The notes beneath the pieces are model-generated. The model was not told the DNA's origin. It ran no database searches and saw only the letters and a program-made list of their open reading frames with translations. From the NCBI GenBank assembly GCA_903919315.1, contig CAIXHP010000035.1, positions 1 through 51,135 of the forward strand: a stretch of 51,135 nt of DNA, given 5' to 3'. This DNA is from an uncultured Pseudomonadota bacterium. GTDB taxonomy: Bacteria; Pseudomonadota; Alphaproteobacteria; UBA9219. Every line of letters begins with the position of its first letter. The stretch's first letter is position 1. A program made the translations under genes and the position numbers. This document shows positions 8,874 through 17,497 of this stretch, in pieces.

Positions 8874-10583
8874 TCACGCGCCCCGCGTCATATCCACGGC
8901 GCGGCGGAGGTCGGCTAGCGCGATGTCGCCCGCGAGAACCCGCGCGATCCCGTCTTGCTGCATGCTTCGGAATCCCTGCGCTTGCGCCTGTTTCAAGAGC
9001 GCCACGCGTCCGGCTTCGGCGGCGATGAGATTGTCCAGTTCCGGAGTCAAAGGCAAAATTTCCGCTACAACGGTGCGCCCCTTGGTGCCGAACTGGTCGC
9101 ACGCCGCGCAGCCGACGGGAAGGGCGATGTCGGGCGGATCGCGCGGATCGCAACGCAAGACGCGGCATTCTTCGGCGGTGGCGGAGCGCCATGTCTTGCA
9201 ATGCGGGCAAAGTTTCTGCACCAGACGCTGCGCGACGAGGCCGTTGAGATTCCCCGCGATGACGCGCGGATTGAGGCCAAGGTCAACGAGACGCGGCACT
9301 GCGCCCAGCACGTCGATGCAATGCAGTGTCGAGTAGATTTGATGCCCCGTCATCGCGGCCCGCAGCGCCATGCCCGCCGTGTCGGGATCGCGCACCTCGC
9401 CGATGAAGATAATATCCGGATCCATACGCAGCACGCCGCGCACGCCTGCAGCAAAGGTCAGCCCCTGCGCTTCCTGCACGGCGGTTTGGCGGATGAGGTC
9501 GAGCTGGAATTCCACCGGCTCTTCCAGCGTCGCGATGTTGACGTCTTCGGCGCTGAGGTGGCGCAGCAGGGAATAGAGCGTCGTGGTCTTGCCGCTGCCG
9601 GTCGGGCCGGTCACCAATGTGATTCCCTGAGGCCGCTCCATCAGGCGGCGCAGCAGGATGGCGTTGTGATTGTCAAAGCCAAGTTCCGGCAAGGGCCGCA
9701 GCGAACGGCGGTGATCGAGCAAACGCGCGACGATGTTTTCGCCCCACACCGTCGGCATGATGGCCACGCGGAAATCGATGTCGCCGCCGCCGATCTGCAT
9801 CTGAAAACGCCCATCCTGAATGCTGCGCGTGTCGGCGATGTTCATGCCTGCCATGATCTTGAGCCGGTGCGACAGCGCGGGCCAGTGGTCGCGGTGGAGC
9901 GCGCGGACTTGCTGCAACCGCCCGTCGATGCGATAGCGCACGCGCACGAAACTGCTTTCCGGCTCCAGATGGATGTCAGAGGCTCCGCGTCGCGCCGCGT
10001 CCGAGAGCAGCATGTTGACGAGGCGTACGACCGGATGTTGCCAGTCGCCGTCCGCATCCTCCGTTTGCCCCGTCTCCATTTCCTGCAACAGGCCGTCGAG
10101 CGTGGCGGCAAAACCGTAGTGCTGATGAATGGCATCGTCGATGGCCGCGCGGCTGGCGACATGCGGGGCGAGGTCGATCGGGCGCGGGAAATAGCGGCGG
10201 ATTTCGTCCATCGCCAGGACATCGTAGGGATCCTCCATCGCCACATCGAGCGTGTTTCCCTCAAGCCGGAGCGGCACGGCGCGGCATCGCACCGCCGCGT
10301 CCTTGGGCAGGCGGTTGAGCAGCGCGGGGTCCAGCGTCGCACATTTTAAATCGACAGGCTGCAACCCCGTCCGCGCCGCCAAGACATGCGCCAGCGTTTC
10401 CTCGGTGAGGAAGCCAAGCCGCACCAGTACAGCGCCCAACATTGCGCCGGATTGCCGTTGTTCCTGCAAAGCGATGTGCAGCTGATCGCGCGTGATAGCG
10501 CCCGTTGCGACCAAACGCTCACCCGTCAGCGAAGACGGTTGTTCCTCGTCGTCCACAATCGCGAGAGCTTGTCGTTGGTTCAT
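8874..10583 (-). CDS. Type II secretion/type IV pilus assembly ATPase (GspE/PilB family)
   Basis: A 569-residue hexameric motor ATPase of the cytoplasmic face of the inner membrane. An N-terminal MshEN-like region (about 20-160) precedes the ATPase core with Walker A GPTGSGKT (326-333), an Asp box near TLEEPVEFQ, Walker B DPDIIFIGEVRD (388-399) and a His box at MTGHQIYSTLHC. A zinc-binding C-terminal element is kept as CPHC (459-462) and CAAC (492-495). No other secretin, pseudopilin or pilus gene is in the window, so it is an orphan here and could serve type II secretion or type IV pili. It converges on hscB and is followed upstream by ctrA on the same strand. Confidence 0.88.
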   Translation of the reverse strand: MNQRQALAIVDDEEQPSSLTGERLVATGAITRDQLHIALQEQRQSGAMLGAVLVRLGFLTEETLAHVLAARTGLQPVDLKCATLDPALLNRLPKDAAVRCRAVPLRLEGNTLDVAMEDPYDVLAMDEIRRYFPRPIDLAPHVASRAAIDDAIHQHYGFAATLDGLLQEMETGQTEDADGDWQHPVVRLVNMLLSDAARRGASDIHLEPESSFVRVRYRIDGRLQQVRALHRDHWPALSHRLKIMAGMNIADTRSIQDGRFQMQIGGGDIDFRVAIMPTVWGENIVARLLDHRRSLRPLPELGFDNHNAILLRRLMERPQGITLVTGPTGSGKTTTLYSLLRHLSAEDVNIATLEEPVEFQLDLIRQTAVQEAQGLTFAAGVRGVLRMDPDIIFIGEVRDPDTAGMALRAAMTGHQIYSTLHCIDVLGAVPRLVDLGLNPRVIAGNLNGLVAQRLVQKLCPHCKTWRSATAEECRVLRCDPRDPPDIALPVGCAACDQFGTKGRTVVAEILPLTPELDNLIAAEAGRVALLKQAQAQGFRSMQQDGIARVLAGDIALADLRRAVDMTRGA

Positions 10584-10652
10584 GCGCCGCGCCTTCCTGC
10601 CTAATTCATCCGGCAGCAGCGGCGTACGAACCTTCGTGACGAAACGAAAGCG

Positions 10653-11378
10653 TTAGCCTACTGCCTGCGCCGACTTGACCGGAGGCTTCATGCTTTCGGC
10701 ACCCGGCGGATCGCGTAGAACATAGCCGCGACCCCACACGGTTTCGATATAATTCTCGCCCCCGGCCGCGACCGCCAGCTTTTTGCGCAGTTTGCAGACG
10801 AAAACGTCGATAATTTTCAGCTCCGGCTCGTCCATGCCGCCATAGAGGTGGTTCAGGAACATTTCCTTGGTCAAGGTCGTGCCCTTGCGGAGGCTGAGGA
10901 GTTCAAGGATTCCGTATTCTTTGCCGGTCAAATGCAACGGCGAGCCATCGACTTCGACCGTGCGGGCATCAAGGTTAACGGTCAGCTTGCCGGTGCGGAT
11001 CACGCTGTCGGAATGACCCTTGCTGCGGCGAATGATGGCGTGGATACGGGCAACCAACTCGCGGCGGTCGAACGGCTTGGTGAGGTAGTCGTCCGCGCCA
11101 AAGCCCAGACCCTTAATCTTGTGGTCGAGTTCCGAGAGGCCGGAGAGAATCAGGATCGGAGTCGTCACGCGCGCAGCGCGGAGGCGGCGCAGAACCTCAT
11201 ACCCGTCAATGTCCGGCAGCATGAGATCCAAGATAATAATGTCATAGTCGTAAAGTTTACCGATTTCGAGGCCGTCTTCCCCCAAATCCGTCGTGTCGAC
11301 GATGAAGCTTTCGGCCTGCAGCATCAGCTCGATGCTTTTGGCAACGGATGTGTCGTCTTCAACAAGCAGTACGCGCAT
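10653..11378 (-). CDS. ctrA: Cell cycle response regulator CtrA
   Basis: This 241-residue OmpR-family regulator is the master cell cycle and flagellar regulator of alphaproteobacteria. The receiver domain begins [20 protein letters not shown], with the phosphoacceptor Asp51 in [15 protein letters not shown] and Lys in [13 protein letters not shown]. The winged-helix domain has [17 protein letters not shown] and the recognition segment [19 protein letters not shown], which is diagnostic for CtrA. The start is the ATG at 11376-11378; a frame 27 bases longer is unlikely. It is divergent from fliI, a known alphaproteobacterial arrangement. A one-mismatch CtrA box lies upstream (11451-11465), suggesting autoregulation. 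Confidence 0.96.
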   Translation of the reverse strand: MRVLLVEDDTSVAKSIELMLQAESFIVDTTDLGEDGLEIGKLYDYDIIILDLMLPDIDGYEVLRRLRAARVTTPILILSGLSELDHKIKGLGFGADDYLTKPFDRRELVARIHAIIRRSKGHSDSVIRTGKLTVNLDARTVEVDGSPLHLTGKEYGILELLSLRKGTTLTKEMFLNHLYGGMDEPELKIIDVFVCKLRKKLAVAAGGENYIETVWGRGYVLRDPPGAESMKPPVKSAQAVG

Positions 11379-11450
11379 GGTCCGGCCCCATCTGGTTGCG
11401 TTCACGAATGTTAAGAAGCCACCGCATCCGGCGAAGCCATCAACACCGCG

Positions 11451-11465
11451 TTAACTTTACTTTAC
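11451..11465. promoter_or_regulatory. Near-match CtrA box in the ctrA-fliI intergenic region
   Basis: TTAA (11451-11454), seven bases and TTAC (11462-11465) match seven of the eight fixed positions of the CtrA box. It lies 72 bases upstream of ctrA and 126 bases upstream of fliI. Autoregulation of ctrA and control of flagellar genes are known in Caulobacter; binding here is inferred. Confidence 0.4.
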
Positions 11466-11521
11466 ACTATTTTACCTAAAAGGTTTAAAGAAAAGTAAAC
11501 ATTGTTAACGGCAATATGTCT

Positions 11522-11550
11522 TTGTCCTTCTAGGGTTTTTCCTTTATAAT
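11522..11550 (+). promoter_or_regulatory. Sigma-70 type promoter of fliI
   Basis: TTGTCC (11522-11527) and a perfect TATAAT (11545-11550) are separated by 17 bases, 41 bases upstream of the fliI start. It is one of the best promoter matches in the window. Confidence 0.55.
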
Positions 11551-11591
11551 CCAGAGCGTTAGCTTGTGTTTCTCGGTTTGAGGCGGCTCGT

Positions 11592-12920
11592 ATGACCAAC
11601 GAATCAAGCAAAATTGTGGCCGGAATCGAGGCCATTCCACCGTTTCGGGTTTTCGGACGGGTGACGGCTGTGCAGGGGCTTTTGATCGAAGTCGCGGGCG
11701 TGGAACGGCATCTTGCGGTCGGCGGACGGTGTTATGTGGTGGCGCGTGGCGACCGCCGCGTGCTGTGCGAAGTGGTCGGATTCCGAGACGACCGCGCCCT
11801 GATGCTGCCTTTTAGCACGCTCGAAGGCATCGGTCTGGGCTGCAAGGCGGACGTGGCCGAGTCACAACCTTCGATTGCGCCGACTCCCGCTTGGCTGGGC
11901 CGAATCGTCAACGCGCTGGGCGAGCCGATCGACGGCGGGCCGCCTCTGCCGGTAGGCGCTGCGCCGCACCTGATTCGCAACATGCCTCCGCCCGCGCACA
12001 TGCGGCAACGGGTGGGCGGCAAACTCGATCTCGGCGTTCGCGCCCTGAACACCTTTCTGACCTGTTGCAGCGGCCAGCGCATGGGGATTTTCTCCGGCTC
12101 CGGCGTGGGCAAATCGGTTCTGATGTCGATGGTGGCGCGTTACACTTCGGCGGACGTGTCGGTGATCGGCCTGATCGGCGAGCGCGGCCGTGAAGTGCAG
12201 GAATTTATCCACGACGACCTCGGCCCCGAAGGTCTTGCCCGAAGCGTGGTCGTCGTCGCGACTTCGGACGAGGCACCGCTGATGCGACGGCAGGCAGCCT
12301 ATATGACCTTGGCGCTGGCGGAGTATTTCCGCGACCTCGGCAAACAAGTGTTGTGCCTGATGGACAGCGTGACCCGCTTTGCCATGGCCCAGCGTGAAAT
12401 CGGCCTCGCGGCGGGCGAGCCGCCCACCACCAAAGGCTACCCGCCCACGACCTTTGCCGAACTGCCTAAACTGTTGGAACGCGCCGGGCCGGGCGAAAGC
12501 GGGAAGGGGAGCATCACCGGTCTGTTCACGGTGCTGGTCGACGGCGATGACCATAACGAGCCTATCGCCGACGCGGCGCGCGGCATTCTGGACGGGCATA
12601 TCGTGCTGGAGCGCAGCATCGCCGAGCGCGGACGTTATCCCGCCGTCAACATCTTGCGCAGCGTGTCGCGCACCATGCCCGGCTGCAACACTGATGCCGA
12701 GAATGAAATCGTCAGCCGCGCGCGGCGCTATCTGGCGGCCTATGAGAATATGGCCGAGATGATCCGCCTCGGTGCTTACCGCAAAGGCACGAACCGCGAG
12801 GTGGACGAAGCCATGGAGTTCTACGCCCCCATCGAAGAATTCCTGCGCCAAGGCAAATCCGAACGCGACGATCTGGCGGGCGGCTATGCGAAACTGGCCG
12901 CGCTGCTGGGGGCGACATGA
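11592..12920 (+). CDS. fliI: Flagellum-specific export ATPase FliI
   Basis: A 442-residue ATPase that energises the flagellar type III export apparatus with FliH and FliJ. It is homologous to F1 beta. Walker A is SGSGVGKS (168-175), and the family segments [40 protein letters not shown] (given in part) and [22 protein letters not shown] are present. The C-terminal region ends AKLAALLG. The length matches the family. It is preceded by a good promoter and followed, after a 181-base gap filled with a repeat, by fliJ. No other flagellar gene lies in the window. Confidence 0.96.
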   Translation: MTNESSKIVAGIEAIPPFRVFGRVTAVQGLLIEVAGVERHLAVGGRCYVVARGDRRVLCEVVGFRDDRALMLPFSTLEGIGLGCKADVAESQPSIAPTPAWLGRIVNALGEPIDGGPPLPVGAAPHLIRNMPPPAHMRQRVGGKLDLGVRALNTFLTCCSGQRMGIFSGSGVGKSVLMSMVARYTSADVSVIGLIGERGREVQEFIHDDLGPEGLARSVVVVATSDEAPLMRRQAAYMTLALAEYFRDLGKQVLCLMDSVTRFAMAQREIGLAAGEPPTTKGYPPTTFAELPKLLERAGPGESGKGSITGLFTVLVDGDDHNEPIADAARGILDGHIVLERSIAERGRYPAVNILRSVSRTMPGCNTDAENEIVSRARRYLAAYENMAEMIRLGAYRKGTNREVDEAMEFYAPIEEFLRQGKSERDDLAGGYAKLAALLGAT

Positions 12921-12941
12921 ACGGCTTTACCCGCCCGTCCG

Positions 12942-13046
12942 CGTCATTCCCGCGAAAGCGGGAATCCAGTGTGAGCGATAGCGAACGTATGACTCGTGAG
13001 GCTCGCGGATGCTCGCCGCTGGATTCCCGCTTTCGCGGGAATGACG
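12942..13046. repeat. Composite inverted repeat between fliI and fliJ
   Basis: Two perfect 27-base inverted arms (12942-12968 and 13020-13046) flank about 51 bases. Each arm is itself a small hairpin (ATTCCCGC...GCGGGAAT), so the unit looks like a REP/BIME-type dispersed palindrome. It fills most of the fliI-fliJ gap. A related but more diverged unit follows fliJ at 13562-13630. Confidence 0.85.
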
Positions 13047-13101
13047 TGTTTTTTATTTTTAATACGTCCGGCTTTAAGGTGGACGCTGGGGCCGTGCACC
13101 C

Positions 13102-13527
13102 ATGACCGACAGCCTCGCCACGCTCGTCAAGCTGCACAAGATGCGGATGGATGAGCAGCGCCAGTTGTTGGTCAAGCTGCAGGAACGGCTGGAGCAGGTC
13201 GAGGCGGACATCACCACGCTCGAATTACGGCAGGCGACCGAATATCTGACGGTGCAGGAACATCCGGAAACGTCGCTGACCTATGGCGATTTCGTCCGCT
13301 GGGCGGCGGCCCAAGGGCGCGAGCTGCAAAAGCAGAAACAAGCCACGTCCACAGCCATCGATCTCGCCCGAGACCGGCTGGCGGAACTGTTCGAAGAGCA
13401 AAAACGCTACGAACTAGCCCAAGAAGCCCGCGCCGCCGAAGCCCGCCGCGAGGAGCAACGCCGCGAAACCATGGCCATGGACGAGGTCGGAAGCGTCAGT
13501 TTTGCGCGTAAACAGCGGGATAAGTGA
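13102..13527 (+). CDS. fliJ: Flagellar export protein FliJ
   Basis: A 141-residue, almost entirely helical protein with strong heptad character (MDEQRQLLVKLQERLEQVEA, then charged repeats to the end), as expected for the FliJ coiled coil that works as the stalk of the FliI ring and escorts export chaperones. FliJ sequences diverge fast; the assignment rests on size, coiled coil and position after fliI. The start at 13102 has only a weak ribosome binding site. Confidence 0.78.
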   Translation: MTDSLATLVKLHKMRMDEQRQLLVKLQERLEQVEADITTLELRQATEYLTVQEHPETSLTYGDFVRWAAAQGRELQKQKQATSTAIDLARDRLAELFEEQKRYELAQEARAAEARREEQRRETMAMDEVGSVSFARKQRDK

Positions 13528-13561
13528 CGGATTATCCGGCAACGACTTGAAATGCTTTGTT

Positions 13562-13630
13562 ATTCCGGCCTTGAGCCGGAATCCGTCTGCGAGAGGAAAT
13601 TTTAAAAATGGGCTCCCCGCCTTCGCGGGG
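13562..13630. repeat. Second composite palindromic unit, after fliJ
   Basis: Two small hairpins, ATTCCGGC/GCCGGAAT (13562-13582) and CCCCGC/GCGGGG (13615-13630), are arranged like the arms of the unit at 12942-13046, with arm ends that resemble each other as inverted repeats. A run of six T at 13638-13643 follows the second hairpin after 7 bases, so it may also end fliI-fliJ transcription. Confidence 0.65.
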
Positions 13631-13705
13631 ATGACGGTTTTTTACGGTTGTTTTTGCTTTTTAAGTTTCCAGACGGACACACAGATCAAGTAGGATCGGG
13701 GTGTC

Positions 13706-14536
13706 ATGAGTCTTGTCCTCCCTTCCGATCCTGTGCCGCCTGTCCTGCTTCACGTCGCGCAATTGACTATGCGCTTTGGCGGGCTGACGGCTGTTTCCGA
13801 TGTGACGTTTTATGCCTTGGATCGCCAGATCACCGCGATCATTGGCCCCAACGGCGCGGGCAAGACCACGTTGTTCAACTGCCTGACGGGTTTTTACCGC
13901 CCTACGTCGGGCTCGCTGCGCCTCCATCGCGGGGACGAGCGTATTGAGCTGGCCGGACAGTCGGCGCACCACACAGCGCGTCTCGGCTTGGCGCGCACGT
14001 TTCAAAACATCCGCCTGTTCGGCACTATGACGGTTCTGGAAAATCTGCTGGTCGCGCAGCATCGGCATTTGATGCGGGCTTCGGGCTACAGCGTCGCGGG
14101 TTTGCTGGGCTTTGCGTCGTGGAAGCGGGCGGAGAAAGCGGCCCTCGATAAAGCCGCGATGTGGCTGGAGCGGATGGGGCTTCGCGCGGTTGCCAACCGT
14201 CCGGCGGGCCAGTTGCCCTATGGCTTGCAACGGCGGCTTGAGATCGCGCGCGCCATGTGCACCGACCCCTGCCTGTTGTGCCTCGACGAACCGGCGGCGG
14301 GGCTGAACCCGCACGAGTCCGCCGAACTTCGCGCGTTGCTGGCGGACATCCGCGACGACTACAAGATCGGCATTCTGCTGATCGAACACGACATGAGCGT
14401 CGTGATGGAAATTTCCGACGCCATCATCGTTTTGGATTACGGCAAAAAGATCGCCGCCGGAACGCCCGACGAAATCCGCAACGATCCCGCCGTCGTTCGC
14501 GCCTATTTGGGCGAGCCTGATGAGGAGGCGGCCTGA
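13706..14536 (+). CDS. livG: Branched-chain amino acid type ABC transporter, ATPase LivG
   Basis: A 276-residue cytoplasmic ATPase subunit of a HAAT-family importer. Walker A is GPNGAGKTT (47-55), the fold has the LivG feature ARTFQNIRLFGTMTVLENLLVAQH, the signature region reads LPYGLQRRLEIARAM instead of LSGGQ, and Walker B is LLCLDEPAAGLNPHE. The C-terminal part (GKKIAAGTPDEIRNDPAVVRAYLG) is typical. It overlaps livF by one base. The substrate cannot be read from the ATPase, and the permease genes are missing from the locus. Confidence 0.92.
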   Translation: MSLVLPSDPVPPVLLHVAQLTMRFGGLTAVSDVTFYALDRQITAIIGPNGAGKTTLFNCLTGFYRPTSGSLRLHRGDERIELAGQSAHHTARLGLARTFQNIRLFGTMTVLENLLVAQHRHLMRASGYSVAGLLGFASWKRAEKAALDKAAMWLERMGLRAVANRPAGQLPYGLQRRLEIARAMCTDPCLLCLDEPAAGLNPHESAELRALLADIRDDYKIGILLIEHDMSVVMEISDAIIVLDYGKKIAAGTPDEIRNDPAVVRAYLGEPDEEAA

Positions 14537-15252
14537 TGCTGCGTCTCGCGAAAGTTTCCGCACGTTACGGCGCGATCGAAGCGCTGCGCGGAGTCGATCT
14601 TGAGGTGTCCTCCGGCGAGATCGTCACGCTCATCGGCGCGAACGGAGCCGGAAAGACCACGCTGATGATGACGATCTGCGGCCATCCGCGGGCTTCGGCG
14701 GGGCGGATTGTGTTCAACGGCGCGGACATCACCAAGCTGCCGACCGACCAGATCGTCCGCCACGGAATCGCCTTGGCTCCCGAAGGGCGCAGGATTTTCA
14801 GCCGCATGACGGTGCTGGAGAATCTGCAGCTCGGCGGACTGGCTTCCGATCCCGCGCACTTCGCGCAGGATATGGAGCGCGTCTGCGCGTTGTTCCCGCG
14901 CCTCAAGGAGCGGTTGCAGCAATGCGGCGGCACGCTCTCCGGCGGCGAGCAACAGATGCTCGCCATCGCGCGGGCCTTGATGAGCCGCCCCAAGCTGCTG
15001 TTGCTGGACGAGCCTTCGCTGGGGCTTGCGCCGATCATGATCAAGCAGATTTTTGCCGCGCTCGCCGAGATCAACGCGCGTGACGGCACGACGATCTTTC
15101 TGGTCGAGCAAAACGCCCACATGGCGCTGCGCCTCGCCCATCGCGGCTATGTGATGGTGCAGGGCCGCATTGTGCTGGCAGGAACGGGGCGCGAGCTTTT
15201 GGCCAACCCGGAAGTGCGGGCGGCGTATCTGGAAGGCGGCGTAGCGGCGTAG
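14536..15252 (+). CDS. livF: Branched-chain amino acid type ABC transporter, ATPase LivF
   Basis: The second ATPase of the importer, 238 residues. Walker A is GANGAGKTT at about 33-41, the signature is TLSGGEQQMLAIARALM, Walker B is LLLLDEPSLGLAP, and the LivF-specific IAPEGRRIF-like motif appears as LAPEGRRIFSRMTVLENL. Its ATG overlaps the livG stop, showing translational coupling. The first binding-protein gene starts 12 bases after the stop. Confidence 0.93.
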   Translation: MLRLAKVSARYGAIEALRGVDLEVSSGEIVTLIGANGAGKTTLMMTICGHPRASAGRIVFNGADITKLPTDQIVRHGIALAPEGRRIFSRMTVLENLQLGGLASDPAHFAQDMERVCALFPRLKERLQQCGGTLSGGEQQMLAIARALMSRPKLLLLDEPSLGLAPIMIKQIFAALAEINARDGTTIFLVEQNAHMALRLAHRGYVMVQGRIVLAGTGRELLANPEVRAAYLEGGVAA

Positions 15253-15264
15253 AGAGGGATTGAA

Positions 15265-16377
15265 ATGAACAGATTTCTGACAACGATTGCGCTTTTGACT
15301 CTCAGTGTTGGTCAGGCGCATGCCGATGTCGTCTGGCCCGTGGCGGGACCGTACTCCGGCTCATCGGCTTCGATAGGTATGGGACAGTTAGAGGGAATCA
15401 AGCAGGCCGTTGCCGATATCAACGCTGCAGGCGGAATCAAGGGACAGAAGATCGTTCTGAAGACTTACGATGATGCCTGCGATCCGAAACAAGCTGTTTC
15501 CGTCGCCAACAAGATTGTTGCGGATGGCTTTCGGTTTGCGCTTCATGGGACGTGCTCGGGCGCTTCGCTGGCCGCCGAGCGCGTGTATCTTGAGGAGGAT
15601 GTTGTTGTTATCAACGCCTTCTCCTCCAACCCAAAGTGGACGGACGAGGGCGGGCCGACCATTTTTCGCGCCAATTACAGGGATAATATGGCGGCTGGTG
15701 TTGTTTCTGATGCCATTAGGAAGCGTTATCCACGCGCCAAAGTCGCCATTCTTCACGACAAAAGTTCCTTTGGGCAACGTATCGCGGAGGATGTGAGGGA
15801 TCGCCTGAATAAGGCGGGGATGAAAGAGGTTTTGTTTGATTCCTATGCGCCGAATGATCGCGATTTTTCGGCGCTTGTCACACGGCTCAAAGACATCGGC
15901 GCGGGGGTTGTTTTTGTTGGTGGCTATCCGGTTGAAATTGGTTTGATTGCTCGGCAGATGCGCGAAGCGGGGCTGTCCTCGCACTTGTTCGCGGGTGATC
16001 TGTCGGTTCCGGAGTTCTGGAAAATTTCGGGGAGCGCTGGCGAAGGTGCTCTGTTCGCCTTTCCCCCAGACCCGCGCAAGGATCCGGTCGCGCGGGGCGT
16101 GTTGGAAACAATTGAGCGGTCAGGAGTTGTCGTCGATGGGCATGCCATTTATGGCTATGCTGCCGCGCAGGTGTTGGCGCAGGCGATGAATACGGCAGGC
16201 GATACCGATCCGAAGTCGTTGGCGGACACCCTCCATAAAGCCGAGTTTAAGACCGTCTTGGGGCCATGGCGTTTTGATTCCAAGGGGGATATTCGGAATA
16301 TGTACGAAGTTCTTTACCGATGGCACAACGGTAAGTTTCTTGAAGATGCAGACGCACCTCATCCTGTGGAGAAATGA
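15265..16377 (+). CDS. Periplasmic LivJ/K-type binding protein, copy 1
   Basis: A 370-residue periplasmic binding protein of the Leu/Ile/Val family. The signal peptide MNRFLTTIALLTLSVGQAHA is probably cut before DVVWPVAGPYSG. The fold markers LEGIKQAVADINAAGGIKGQK, DDACDPKQAVSVANKIV and TCSGASLAAERVY are typical. It is the most diverged of three tandem copies, suggesting a different ligand range. Its stop overlaps the earliest possible start of copy 2. A GAGAGGGA ribosome binding site supports the start. Confidence 0.9.
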   Translation: MNRFLTTIALLTLSVGQAHADVVWPVAGPYSGSSASIGMGQLEGIKQAVADINAAGGIKGQKIVLKTYDDACDPKQAVSVANKIVADGFRFALHGTCSGASLAAERVYLEEDVVVINAFSSNPKWTDEGGPTIFRANYRDNMAAGVVSDAIRKRYPRAKVAILHDKSSFGQRIAEDVRDRLNKAGMKEVLFDSYAPNDRDFSALVTRLKDIGAGVVFVGGYPVEIGLIARQMREAGLSSHLFAGDLSVPEFWKISGSAGEGALFAFPPDPRKDPVARGVLETIERSGVVVDGHAIYGYAAAQVLAQAMNTAGDTDPKSLADTLHKAEFKTVLGPWRFDSKGDIRNMYEVLYRWHNGKFLEDADAPHPVEK

Positions 16378-16379
16378 CG

Positions 16380-17495
16380 ATGAAAAAACTTCTGATGACG
16401 GCGGCTTTGTTGGTTCTCGGTGTTGCGCCTGCGCGGGCGGATGTGACGGTGGGGCTGGTTTTGCCGCTCACGGGGCGGCAGGCCAATTTGGGCGAGCAGA
16501 TCCGGCATGGGGCGGATCAGGCGGTGTTGGACATCAACGCGCGGGGCGGGATTGCGGGCGAGAAGTTGGTTCTGCGGCAAGTCGATGATGCTTGCGATCC
16601 GCGCCAAGCCGTTGCCGTGGCCAACCAGATGGCCAGCGGGGGCGTGAAGTTTGTCGTGGGCGCTTCGTGTTCGGGGGCGGCGATTGCGGCTTCCAAGGTA
16701 TTTATGGAAGAGGGCATCCTGTCCATTGCGCCGCTTGCCACCAATCCCAAGCTGACCGACGAGGGCAAGGACATTGTGTTCCGCAACTGCGGGCGCGACG
16801 ACCAGCAGGGGGCCGTTCTGGGCAACTATATGATCAAACACTTCGGCGACAAAAAAATCGCGGTCGCGCACGACAATTCCGCGTACGGCAAGGGATTGGC
16901 CGAAGAAATATTGAAGACACTTCGCGCGGGCGGCGTGAAGGAAGTGTTGTTCGACACCTACACGCCCGGCGAACGGGATTATGCGGCCTTGGTTTCCAAG
17001 TTGAAGCAAGTCGGCGCTCAGGTCTTGATGGTGGGCGGCTTTCAAACGGAAATCGGACTCATCGCGCGTCAGATCAAGGAGCAGGGGGCCACGATCCAGA
17101 TTCTCGGCGGCGACGCCTTGATGACCAGCGAGTTCTGGACGATTGCCGGAACGACCGGCGAGGGCGTGTTGATGAGCTTTAATCCCGATCCGCGCCGTCG
17201 CGCCGAAGCCAAGGACGTTATCGCGGCGATCCGCAAGACGGGGTATGAGCCGGAAGGCTACACGCTCTATACCTATGCGGCGTTTCAGGCTTTGGCCGAA
17301 GGCATCGCGCGCGCCGGAAAGACGGACACAATGAAAGTCGCGGCGGCGCTCCGCGCCTCGCCTGTCCCGACGGTACTGGGCAATCTGAATTTCGATGCAA
17401 AGGGCGACGTGACGGGGGAGAACTATGTCCTCTATCGTTGGCATGATGGTTCGTATGCGGAAGTCACCGAAACTCTGGATCGTAAGGGGAAGTAA
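16380..17495 (+). CDS. Periplasmic LivJ/K-type binding protein, copy 2
   Basis: A periplasmic binding protein of about 371 residues with signal peptide MKKLLMTAALLVLGVAPARA and mature start DVTVGLVLPLTG. I choose the ATG at 16380 because GGAG lies 8 bases upstream; an ATG at 16374 that overlaps the previous stop is also possible. Markers are DQAVLDINARGGIAGEKL, DDACDPRQAVAVANQM and ASCSGAAIAASKVFMEEG. It is close to copy 3 along its whole length, and the two share an exact 32-base segment near their 3' ends (17433-17464 and 18550-18581). Confidence 0.92.
   Translation: MKKLLMTAALLVLGVAPARADVTVGLVLPLTGRQANLGEQIRHGADQAVLDINARGGIAGEKLVLRQVDDACDPRQAVAVANQMASGGVKFVVGASCSGAAIAASKVFMEEGILSIAPLATNPKLTDEGKDIVFRNCGRDDQQGAVLGNYMIKHFGDKKIAVAHDNSAYGKGLAEEILKTLRAGGVKEVLFDTYTPGERDYAALVSKLKQVGAQVLMVGGFQTEIGLIARQIKEQGATIQILGGDALMTSEFWTIAGTTGEGVLMSFNPDPRRRAEAKDVIAAIRKTGYEPEGYTLYTYAAFQALAEGIARAGKTDTMKVAAALRASPVPTVLGNLNFDAKGDVTGENYVLYRWHDGSYAEVTETLDRKGK
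17433..17464 (+). repeat. 32-base direct repeat, first copy
   Basis: The 32 bases near the 3' end of binding-protein copy 2 are identical to 18550-18581 at the end of copy 3. They encode YRWHDGSYAEV. The spacing of 1117 bases equals one gene unit, so recombination between them would delete or add one binding-protein gene. Confidence 0.9.
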
Positions 17496-17497
17496 CT

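Noticed and set aside
8955-10349. Long plus-strand open frame opposite the GspE-type ATPase gene
   Set aside because: Antisense shadow with biased composition; the ATPase on the minus strand explains the region.
17425-17497. Upstream extension of binding-protein copy 3 into copy 2
   Set aside because: It would give a protein without a signal peptide that starts inside the previous gene. The frameshifted signal peptide at 17498 is the better explanation.
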